Source: an uncultured Kiritimatiellota bacterium
Lineage (GTDB): Bacteria; Verrucomicrobiota; Kiritimatiellia; RFP12; UBA1067
DNA length: 5,747 bases
NCBI GenBank assembly: GCA_934667295.1
Contig: CAKULR010000114.1
Coordinates: 1 to 5,747, forward strand
Reading direction: 5' to 3'
The translations under genes were made by a program, and so were the position numbers. Of the stretch, positions 1-5,747 are shown piece after piece. The number at the start of each line of letters is the position of its first letter. The stretch's first letter is position 1. The notes under the pieces are model-generated. The model was not told where the DNA came from, searched no databases, and worked only from the letters and a program-made list of their open reading frames with translations.

Positions 1-47
1 TCGCGAAGCGCCTCCGCCCCGACCTCGCCAGGCTCGTGTGCGGTTGA
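1..47 (+). CDS. C-terminal end of probable V-type ATPase subunit E (5' partial)
   Basis: An open frame enters from the left edge (first whole codon at base 3) and stops at TGA 45-47, giving the tail AKRLRPDLARLVCG. A tail of the form R-P-E/D-L-A-K/R-L-L-F is common at the end of peripheral-stalk subunit E of V/A-type ATPases, and subunit E is the usual gene directly before DUF2764 and subunit A in bacterial V-ATPase operons. Subunit E would form part of the stator stalk holding the A/B head against the membrane sector. Only 14 residues are visible, so the call rests mostly on gene order. The next gene starts 14 bases downstream, consistent with one transcript. Confidence 0.5.
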   Translation, partial: AKRLRPDLARLVCG

Positions 48-50
48 GCC

Positions 51-57
51 GGGGTGA
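51..57 (+). promoter_or_regulatory. Ribosome binding site of the DUF2764 gene (decides its start)
   Basis: GGGGTGA lies 4 bases before ATG 62. A longer in-frame reading from GTG 38 is possible, but it would overlap the end of the upstream gene, has no purine-rich site before it and adds eight residues not typical of the family. ATG 62 is therefore preferred. The atpA gene downstream has a similar GGTGA site at almost the same distance. Confidence 0.6.
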
Positions 58-61
58 AGAC

Positions 62-550
62 ATGGCAGCCGACTACCTGATTTCATCCCTCCAGCCGCTC
101 GACCTCGACGGCCCGGCACCCTACACGATGGAGCGCTTCCTGGAGATGTGCCGGGACCAGATCGGCCCCGATCCCTTCAGGGCCCACGCGGCCGCGTGGG
201 CCGACCTCGACGCGCAGCTCCGCAACGCCATCGCCTCCGAGCGCGCCCGCGCGCACGGCCTCGACCCCGCGAAGTGGCGCCACCCCGTCAAGGGCTGCTC
301 GCTCTACTGGGCGAACCGCGTGTCCGCCGCCTTCCAGGAGAAGAACCCCGCCGCGCGCGACCGCCTGCTCGACCAGGTGTACTGGGACGCCGCCGGGGAG
401 CTGACGTCCCCCACGTCGCCCCTCTCCGCCGCCGCCGCGCTCACCTACGCGATCCGCCTGAAGATCGTCATCCGCCGCCGCGCCCTTTCGACCGAGGCCG
501 GAAACGCGGTCTTCGACCGGCTCACCGCGGCCTCGCGGATCGAACCCTAA
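62..550 (+). CDS. DUF2764 family protein of V-type ATPase operon
   Basis: This 162-residue protein starts MAADYLISSLQPL and matches the DUF2764 pattern in order. It has an N-terminal Y-L-I-S-S-L-P/Q-type strand, a helical middle with LRNAIASERARAHGLD (the family's LRN...RA..LG segment, about residues 60-75), then RDRLLDQVYWD (about 100-110), and a C-terminal helix ALTYAIRLKIVIRRR followed by a conserved E-x-G-x-x-x-F. It is soluble, with no signal peptide or membrane segment. The family is known almost only from bacterial V/A-ATPase operons between subunits E and A, as here. These operons often lack recognisable subunits C and F, so a role as a divergent stalk or assembly subunit is plausible but inferred. 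It sits 14 bases after the upstream stop and 45 bases before atpA. The family call is firm; the function is unknown. Confidence 0.85.
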   Translation: MAADYLISSLQPLDLDGPAPYTMERFLEMCRDQIGPDPFRAHAAAWADLDAQLRNAIASERARAHGLDPAKWRHPVKGCSLYWANRVSAAFQEKNPAARDRLLDQVYWDAAGELTSPTSPLSAAAALTYAIRLKIVIRRRALSTEAGNAVFDRLTAASRIEP

Positions 551-584
551 CGCCCCTTCCTACATGTTCCAATTCAGAATTTCC

Positions 585-591
585 GAGGTGA
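585..591 (+). promoter_or_regulatory. Ribosome binding site of atpA
   Basis: GAGGTGA ends 4 bases before ATG 596 and is a strong Shine-Dalgarno match. It lies in a relatively A+T-rich 45-base gap (551-595) between the DUF2764 stop and atpA. I see no convincing -35/-10 pair in that gap, so atpA is probably transcribed with the upstream genes. Confidence 0.7.
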
Positions 592-595
592 CACA

Positions 596-2386
596 ATGAG
601 TGCAACAGGAAAAATCGTCGGTGTCAACGGCAACATGATCACCGTCGCCTTCGACGGCGCCGTCGCCCAGAACGAAGTCGGCTACGCCGTCCTCGGCAGC
701 CAGAAGCTCATGGCCGAGATCGTTCGCGTGCGCGGACGCCGTTGCGACATGCAGGTGTTCGACGCGACGGCGGACCTCGCCGTGGACGACACCGTGGAGT
801 TCAGCGGCAACCTGCTCGCCGCCGAGCTCGGCCCGGGCATGCTCACGCAGGTCTACGACGGCCTCCAGAACCCGCTCGCCGACCTCGCGGTCGAGGCGGG
901 CAGGATCTCCCCCGACGCGGCCTACTTCCTCCAGCGCGGACTCTACCTGCCCGGACTCCCCCGCGACCGCAAATGGGCCTGGCACCCCACCGCGAAGCCC
1001 GGCGACCGTGTCGCGGCCGGCGACTTCCTCGGCTGGGTCCCCGAGGGCATCTTCGACGAGAAGACCATGCCCGGACACAAGATCATGGTCCCCTTCGCGC
1101 TGCGCGGACAGTACACGGTCGAGACGGTCGCCCCCGCCGGCGACTACACCGTCACCGAGACGATCGCGACGCTCAAGCCCGTCGCCAACGACCGGACCCC
1201 CGCATCCGGCGCCCCGGCGTCCATCCCCGTCCAGATGATGCAGAAGTGGCCCGTCAAGGTGCCGATCAGGTGCTTCGCCGAACGCCTCGCCCCCGAGGAG
1301 ACGCTGGAGACGACGGTGCGCACGATCGACACGTTCTTCCCCGTGGCCGTGGGCGGCACCTACTGCATCCCCGGTCCGTTCGGCGCGGGCAAGACGGTGC
1401 TCCAGCAGACGACCGCCCGCTACGCGAAGATCGACGTCGTGATCTCCGCCGCGTGCGGCGAGCGCGCGGGCGAGGTCGTAGAGACGCTGAAGGAATTCCC
1501 GCAGCTCACCGACCCCCGCACGGGCAAGTCCCTCATGGAGCGCACGATCATCATCTGCAACACGTCCTCCATGCCGGTCGCCTCCCGCGAAGCCTCCGTG
1601 TACACGGCCGTGACGCTCGCGGAATACTACCGCCAGATGGGGCTCAACGTCCTCGTCCTCGCCGACTCCACGTCCCGCTGGGCGCAGGCCATGCGCGAGC
1701 TCTCCGGCCGCCTGGAGGAGATTCCCGGCGAAGAGGCCTTCCCCGCCTACCTCGAATCGCGCATCGCCGCTTTCTACGAGCGTGCCGGGCGCGTCCGCCT
1801 CCGCAACGGCAAGATCGGCTCCGTCACGATCGGCGGCACCGTCTCGCCCGCCGGCGGCAACTTCGACGAACCCGTCACCCAGGCCACCCACAAGGTGGTT
1901 GGCGGCTTCCACGGCCTCTCGCGCGCCCGTTCGGACGCCCGCCGCTACCCCGCCATCGACCCGCTCGACTCCTGGAGCCACTACAACTCCGTCATCAAGC
2001 CCGCCGCGCGCGTCGAACGTGCCCGCGCCCTCCTCCGTCGCGGCAACGAGGTCGGGCAGATGATGAAGGTCGTCGGCGAGGAGGGCACCTCCCTCGCGGA
2101 CTTCACCTGCTACCTGAAGGCCGAGTTCCTCGACGCCGTCTACCTCCAGCAGAACGCCTTCTCCGACTCCGACGCCACCACCCCCGTCGAACGCCAGCAG
2201 ATCATGTTCGCGGTCGTCGAAAAGGCCCTCTTCACGGACTACGCCTTCACCGAAAAGGACGCGGCGCGCCGCTTCTTCATGGACCTCCAGCAGACCTTCA
2301 TCGACTGGAACGACAAGAAGATGGACACGCCCAAATTTTCCCAGATCCGCACGGCGCTCGAAGAGAAGATCGACGCCGCGAAGTAG
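596..2386 (+). CDS. atpA: V-type ATP synthase/ATPase catalytic subunit A
   Basis: This complete 596-residue protein has normal length for the family. Three subunits A alternate with three subunits B in the cytoplasmic head and carry the catalytic nucleotide sites that couple ATP hydrolysis or synthesis to H+ or Na+ movement. An N-terminal beta-barrel (about 1-70) begins GKIVGVNGNMITV, followed by the subunit-A-specific insert (about 110-200, LYLPGLPRD...). The nucleotide domain contains Walker A GPFGAGKT (260-267, Lys266), CGERAGEV with the catalytic Glu289, Walker B LVLAD ending at Asp357, then STSRWAQAMRE, EEIPGEEAFPAYL, SVTIGGTVSPAGGNF (from about 409) and YPAIDPLDSW. A helical C-terminal domain follows. 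GAGKT and GERAGEV, rather than the archaeal GSGKT and GERGNEM, place it with Chlamydia/Bacteroidetes-type bacterial enzymes. Start ATG 596 is supported by its ribosome binding site. Subunit B, the usual next gene, is absent: a convergent gene ends 19 bases downstream. Ion specificity cannot be read without the membrane subunits. Confidence 0.97.
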   Translation: MSATGKIVGVNGNMITVAFDGAVAQNEVGYAVLGSQKLMAEIVRVRGRRCDMQVFDATADLAVDDTVEFSGNLLAAELGPGMLTQVYDGLQNPLADLAVEAGRISPDAAYFLQRGLYLPGLPRDRKWAWHPTAKPGDRVAAGDFLGWVPEGIFDEKTMPGHKIMVPFALRGQYTVETVAPAGDYTVTETIATLKPVANDRTPASGAPASIPVQMMQKWPVKVPIRCFAERLAPEETLETTVRTIDTFFPVAVGGTYCIPGPFGAGKTVLQQTTARYAKIDVVISAACGERAGEVVETLKEFPQLTDPRTGKSLMERTIIICNTSSMPVASREASVYTAVTLAEYYRQMGLNVLVLADSTSRWAQAMRELSGRLEEIPGEEAFPAYLESRIAAFYERAGRVRLRNGKIGSVTIGGTVSPAGGNFDEPVTQATHKVVGGFHGLSRARSDARRYPAIDPLDSWSHYNSVIKPAARVERARALLRRGNEVGQMMKVVGEEGTSLADFTCYLKAEFLDAVYLQQNAFSDSDATTPVERQQIMFAVVEKALFTDYAFTEKDAARRFFMDLQQTFIDWNDKKMDTPKFSQIRTALEEKIDAAK

Positions 2387-2405
2387 CCCGCTCCGTCCGC
2401 CCCCT

Positions 2406-5400
2406 TCAGCGGACCAGGATGGTCGTGGCGAGGGGGTGGACGCGGATGACGAGCGCGGTCCCGTCGGCGCTGCGGAAGCACGCTGCGCGGCGGCCCGGCG
2501 CGCGGATTCGGCAGGAGAGGGCCGTCCAGGCGGCGTCGGACAACTCATCGGCAAGGAGGACCGCGTAGTCGCCGGCGGGCGTTCCGGCTTGCACCGTCAC
2601 ATCCAGCACGGCCGTTCCGCGTCCCGGGCAGAGGAGCTGCCCGCCCCGCATGTCGAGCATGTCGCCTCCCTCCGGCGACAACTTCAGTTTCAGCTCGGTG
2701 CCCGCCGCCAGGACGAGGTTCGTGAGATTCAGTTCGAGGGGATGGTTTCCGGCGGTGAGGTCGAGAACGCCCCCTTCCAGCGTGAAATCGCGCGATGCCG
2801 TGTCCGTCGCCAGTTCGTAGGTTCCCTCCCGGATGACGGTCGGTCCTTCGTGCAGGTCGTCAACCGTCGCGAAGCGGAGACGCCCCGCGCCACGTTTCAC
2901 GACACCTCCCGGACCGCCGAAGAGAAACGTCTCCCCGTCCCCGCCCAGCGTCAGGCAGGTGCCGTTGGGCACGTCGAATACCACGCCACCCTCATCCACA
3001 TAGAGGATCGTCCGGGATTTCGGGTGAACCGCACTCGTCACGACGAGCGTCCCACCCGTCGGTGCCAGCGTCGTCCCGTCGAGGCAGAAGATTCCATGCC
3101 CCAGGCGCAGATCCTCATAGACCGGGAAGACTCCATCCGTCCCCGCCAGTTCCAGCCGACACTCCCCGAAGGTCGCGCCGTAGGTACTCTGCGAATACAG
3201 ACCCGCGATGCGGATTGTCCCCGTCCCCGTCGTCCGCCCATAGGCAAGCGGCAGGATTCCACGATAGTCGAGCAGACCGTCCACGACGGCGTTCCAGGCC
3301 GCCGCCCCCTGTTGTCCACGGGGCGTGACACAGAGCGAAACATCGGAAGGAAGCGTGAAGTTCCGGCGCGGCGTGAAGGCCTCCAGCCGAAGCGTCGCCG
3401 CCCCGTCGGTACACACCAGCGCGTTCGTGGCGAACGTCCCGCGCGCACAGGCATTCGTGAGCGATGAGTCCCCACGCAACAGAAGACGCGCGCCGTCCGC
3501 CACCACGAGATTCGTCACGCCGGGCGCCTCCACATGGTCGAATGCAAGCGCACCGTCGGCCACACGCACGCCACACGCGACGAGGTTGGTCTGGACGCCA
3601 CAGACGACGAGCGTCCCCGCACCATATTTCACGAGATCTCCGGCCCGGTCCAACGGCACGGACAGCGTGACATGGACCGCGTCCGGCACGTTGATGTCGC
3701 CGGACACAAGCCGGAACCCGCGCCCCGCCAGTACCGTGTCCTGTGCGAAGACCAGTCGTTCGGCCCGCACGCCGTCCAGGTCGTTCGTGAGAGTAGACGG
3801 GACTTTCTCGAAGACGGCGGTGCGCCCGTTCCGCCACGGTCCCGTCTGCCCGGTCGCCGAATCCAGCCAGCCCCTCGGGTCGGACCAAACACCCATCCCG
3901 CCGCGCCAACGGAGCGCGCCCGACGCCTCGAAGAACGATCCACCCACGACCGTTCCCACAAGCCGCTTTCCCTCCAGGTCTTGAATCTCCACCCCCGCGT
4001 CCAAACGAAGCGTCCCCGTCCCCGCAACGACGTCATGCCACCCCGAAACCGTGGCCGGAAGCCGCAGCACCGCCCCCGCGCGGACCACGAGCGTCGTCAC
4101 CGCGAGCGGTGTTTCCTCCAGGTCGAGTGTCACGCCGCCTCCGACCTCCACGCATCCGGCAAGCGCCGTCCGCCGCCGTGCGACCACACGCCCCGCCCCC
4201 GCAAACACCATCCGTCCCGACTCGATGTCGTGGAACGCGGCGTCGAGCGTCAGGCATCCCCCCGCCGCCACGTCCACCCGCGTCGTACCGACAAGGCCGA
4301 TGGACGTTTCCCCTTCCATCCCCGTCACCGAAGACGTTCCTGCCACGCTCAGTTCAAAGGGCGCGAACGCCGTTCCCGTGCGCCGTCCGAACACGAAGGA
4401 TTCTTTCGCACCGATTCGCAACGCGGCATCCCGCAGGACAAGGGGGCGCGCCAAATGTTCCGTATCGTCGGACCACCCCGCGAGCGGACTTGCCGCCATC
4501 TCCAGAACGGCATTCGCCACGACGGCGAACGGTGTCGAGCCCACTCCAAACGCCTCCGCCGTCTCCAGGCACAGCGTTGTATCACGAATGTCCAGCGAAA
4601 GCGCCGCCAAGCCGTCCACGCGCGTACAGCGTACCGTGTTGGGCGCTTCCGCCACGCCCGTTCCCGCCACCGAGACGGCGGCAAGCGTCGAACCGACATC
4701 GGTGAGATCGACTGTCTTCGCCGCGCCATTGAGGACGATGGCCGCAACATTCGAGACGCCGCCCGCGTAGAACACCTCCCCTCCTGTGAGCGTCAACGTC
4801 CCGGGAGACGCCCCCGTGAAGGCGATGCGGCCTCCCACGCCACCTCCCGCCGCGAGTTCCAGCGCCGTTCCGGCACACCGCAGTTCGTCCATCACCCGCA
4901 TCCGTCCCGGTCCCGTCCAGGCACCGTCCCCGCACGTTCCCGCCACGCTCGTCCAATCCTCCGCGAAACGCCCGTCCGCCGGCAACATCGCATTCATCCG
5001 ATCGTCCACCGCCGGGAAGCCGACGGACGGATCGCCGAAGAAGAACTGCTCGCAGAGGACGACGAGGCGCGTCTTCTTCGGCGAATAGTCGAGCGCATAC
5101 TGTTGCCGTGCATGCCGAAAGGCGAGTCCGCAGGTTGCGTCGCCCGTCACGAAGAGACGGCGGAGCGTCAGGTACCCCAGCGTCGCGGAATAGCCGTCCG
5201 ACAGCACAAGACCCGCGTTCGGCGCGCCCCACCCGTAGCTCGCGTTGTGAATGCCCGTGAGCGCGCCCCCCTGCGGCGCGGCGACGGCGACCTGCCCCAG
5301 GGACGGCACGAGCATGCAGACATCCGCCGCGTTGGTCCGCATCGCATCGACGGCGCCGGTATGGCACGGAACGGAGAACTCGTTCAACAGCACAAGCCCC

Positions 5401-5747
5401 GTCGCCTCCGCGACGCGCCCGCGCGTCACGTTGCCGCCGGCCGACTGGACCGTGCCATGCGTGCGGCAGAGCGTAAAAAGGAGATCCTCGGAGAAAAAGG
5501 CGGTGCGCGCGGCGGACAGCCTCCCATAACGGGGAGAAAAAAGCGAACCGCCCGCGTTCGCATGGAGCGATTCGACGGCACGGACGGGCCAGTACGGCGC
5601 AACCACGGTACGAAGCGTCTCGCGGGTGGCCCATTCGCCGTCCGTCACGGTGGCGGGATGGCCCGCCACCCACACGTTCGGCGTTTCGTCGAAGAACGTC
5701 TGTTCGGGATGCGGTCTGCCGAGCGCGGTTCCGGTCCGGGGAACGGA
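2406..5747 (-). CDS. Large C25 (gingipain-like) peptidase / autotransporter-type beta-repeat protein (5' partial)
   Basis: The frame is open from the right edge to TGA 2406-2408, giving 1113 visible residues. A GTG at 5675 is an internal valine, because coding sequence continues in frame upstream (TFFDETPNVW), so the true start and any signal peptide lie outside. Numbering here counts from the edge. Residues 1-242 look like the caspase-fold C25 domain: His97 in THG, a hydrophobic strand LVLL, Cys128 in VPCHTG, then GGALTGIHNASYGWG (to 174), ARQQYA (213-218) and the closing GDPSV (238-242). Residues 250-1113 are Gly/Val/Thr/Leu-rich short beta strands, with a W-rich module (from Trp614), GAGTL and GAGRL repeat units (about 703-737 and 947-982) and a final beta domain ending TILVR. 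Such sequence normally folds as a surface or secreted beta-helix. No membrane anchor, LPXTG, PEP-CTERM or outer-membrane barrel is visible at the C terminus. A secreted protease or adhesin is inferred; the substrate is unknown. It converges on atpA and shows no link to it. Confidence 0.8.
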   Translation of the reverse strand, partial: SVPRTGTALGRPHPEQTFFDETPNVWVAGHPATVTDGEWATRETLRTVVAPYWPVRAVESLHANAGGSLFSPRYGRLSAARTAFFSEDLLFTLCRTHGTVQSAGGNVTRGRVAEATGLVLLNEFSVPCHTGAVDAMRTNAADVCMLVPSLGQVAVAAPQGGALTGIHNASYGWGAPNAGLVLSDGYSATLGYLTLRRLFVTGDATCGLAFRHARQQYALDYSPKKTRLVVLCEQFFFGDPSVGFPAVDDRMNAMLPADGRFAEDWTSVAGTCGDGAWTGPGRMRVMDELRCAGTALELAAGGGVGGRIAFTGASPGTLTLTGGEVFYAGGVSNVAAIVLNGAAKTVDLTDVGSTLAAVSVAGTGVAEAPNTVRCTRVDGLAALSLDIRDTTLCLETAEAFGVGSTPFAVVANAVLEMAASPLAGWSDDTEHLARPLVLRDAALRIGAKESFVFGRRTGTAFAPFELSVAGTSSVTGMEGETSIGLVGTTRVDVAAGGCLTLDAAFHDIESGRMVFAGAGRVVARRRTALAGCVEVGGGVTLDLEETPLAVTTLVVRAGAVLRLPATVSGWHDVVAGTGTLRLDAGVEIQDLEGKRLVGTVVGGSFFEASGALRWRGGMGVWSDPRGWLDSATGQTGPWRNGRTAVFEKVPSTLTNDLDGVRAERLVFAQDTVLAGRGFRLVSGDINVPDAVHVTLSVPLDRAGDLVKYGAGTLVVCGVQTNLVACGVRVADGALAFDHVEAPGVTNLVVADGARLLLRGDSSLTNACARGTFATNALVCTDGAATLRLEAFTPRRNFTLPSDVSLCVTPRGQQGAAAWNAVVDGLLDYRGILPLAYGRTTGTGTIRIAGLYSQSTYGATFGECRLELAGTDGVFPVYEDLRLGHGIFCLDGTTLAPTGGTLVVTSAVHPKSRTILYVDEGGVVFDVPNGTCLTLGGDGETFLFGGPGGVVKRGAGRLRFATVDDLHEGPTVIREGTYELATDTASRDFTLEGGVLDLTAGNHPLELNLTNLVLAAGTELKLKLSPEGGDMLDMRGGQLLCPGRGTAVLDVTVQAGTPAGDYAVLLADELSDAAWTALSCRIRAPGRRAACFRSADGTALVIRVHPLATTILVR
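2802..2909 (-). other. Autotransporter-associated beta-strand repeat unit 2
   Basis: Visible residues 947-982 show GGVVKRGAGRLRF, then EGPTVIREGTYELATD. This is the better of the two copies: it keeps K.GAG.L, the G-x-T-x-I strand and the closing G-T/L-Y-x-L. It is directly followed by the C-terminal beta domain. Confidence 0.65.
3537..3641 (-). other. Autotransporter-associated beta-strand repeat unit 1
   Basis: Visible residues 703-737 show G-D-L-V-K-Y-GAGTLVV, a short variable turn, then VRVADGALAFD. This fits the family layout K.GaGtL.l.g.n.y.G.t.v..G.L.. reasonably well. The central 'tGgT' turn is replaced by NLVACG, so the unit is degenerate. Confidence 0.6.
3810..3908 (-). other. W-rich linker module (WRGGMGVWSD type) of autotransporter-repeat proteins
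   Basis: Visible residues 614-646 read W-R-G-G-M-G-V-W-S-D, then a W after three residues, then PW-R-N-G-R-T-AVF. The pattern W.GG.G.W.D...W......W.NG..AVF recurs in large Verrucomicrobiota and proteobacterial proteins with autotransporter-associated beta-strand repeats, where it opens a new repeat block. Here it divides the beta-rich region into two halves. Confidence 0.6.
5022..5747 (-). other. C25-like (clan CD) cysteine peptidase domain within the large protein
   Basis: This is the domain-level annotation of visible residues 1-242. The probable catalytic histidine is encoded at 5457-5459 (THG) and the probable nucleophile cysteine at 5364-5366 (VPCHTG), 31 residues apart. In gingipain RgpB the pair His211/Cys244 is 33 apart. 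The segments GGAL.GIHNASYGWG and FFFGDPSV correspond to the family's GGAIA.IGNSRYGWG and LLGDPSL blocks that close the domain. The N-terminal part of the fold lies beyond the window. Activity is inferred from residue conservation only. Confidence 0.72.

Noticed and set aside
38..61. GTG 38 as the start of the DUF2764 gene
   Set aside because: It overlaps the end of the upstream gene and lacks a ribosome binding site. ATG 62 has GGGGTGA before it and gives the expected family N terminus.
2388..2412. Possible bidirectional terminator between the converging genes (CCGCT ... AGCGG)
   Set aside because: Only a 5-base stem with a 15-base loop and no T-run on either strand; too weak to call a terminator.
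560..2554. Long antisense reading frame (664 codons) opposite atpA
   Set aside because: It is a frame shadow of a GC-rich gene: its codons mirror atpA, composition is low-complexity (G, V, R, A, E, D), and no family motif is visible, whereas the + frame is unmistakably AtpA.
742..2568. Second long + strand frame (608 codons) overlapping atpA
   Set aside because: Arg/Pro-rich translation typical of an out-of-frame GC-rich gene, with no domain features, almost entirely inside atpA.
2436..3467. + strand frame of 343 codons opposite the large repeat protein
   Set aside because: Arg-rich translation with no recognisable motif. The minus strand carries clear peptidase and repeat motifs across the same gene, so this is a shadow.
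5675..5747. GTG at 5675 as the start of the large minus-strand gene
   Set aside because: The frame continues upstream to the window edge without a stop, and the extra residues (including TFFDETPNVW) look like coding sequence of the same domain. There is no signal peptide after the GTG.

Overview
The window is a GC-rich (roughly two-thirds G+C), densely coding bacterial segment with two unrelated loci that converge. The left part (1-2386, + strand) is the front of a bacterial V/A-type ATPase operon. It holds the last codons of what is probably subunit E, a DUF2764-family protein, and the complete catalytic subunit A (atpA). The right part (2406-5747, - strand) is one very long reading frame that is still open at the right edge. 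It encodes a large, probably secreted protein with an N-terminal (in the visible part) gingipain-like C25 cysteine-peptidase domain, followed by about 870 residues of beta-strand-rich, autotransporter-type repeat sequence.

Organism: the order E - DUF2764 - A is the V-ATPase layout of Chlamydiae, Bacteroidetes, Spirochaetes and PVC-group relatives. The AtpA motifs (GPFGAGKT, CGERAGEV) are of that bacterial type rather than the archaeal one. Long proteins with autotransporter-associated beta-strand repeats and a W..G.G.WSD...W module are frequent in Verrucomicrobiota and Kiritimatiellota. High GC and this combination suggest an uncultured Kiritimatiellota or Verrucomicrobiota bacterium. This is inference; no rRNA or other taxonomic marker is present.

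Layout: 1-47 end of subunit E; 62-550 DUF2764; 596-2386 atpA; a 19-base gap; 2406-5747 (complement) the peptidase/beta-repeat protein. No stretch over 50 bases lacks a gene. There are no tRNA, rRNA, CRISPR or insertion-sequence features that I can see.

How they work together: the first three genes belong to one rotary ion-translocating ATPase, but the operon appears to stop after atpA, because subunits B, D, I and K do not follow. The opposite-strand gene has no evident functional link to the ATPase. The main points of interest are the peptidase/beta-repeat architecture, with an intact His/Cys pair and no recognisable C-terminal export or anchoring domain, and the interrupted ATPase operon.
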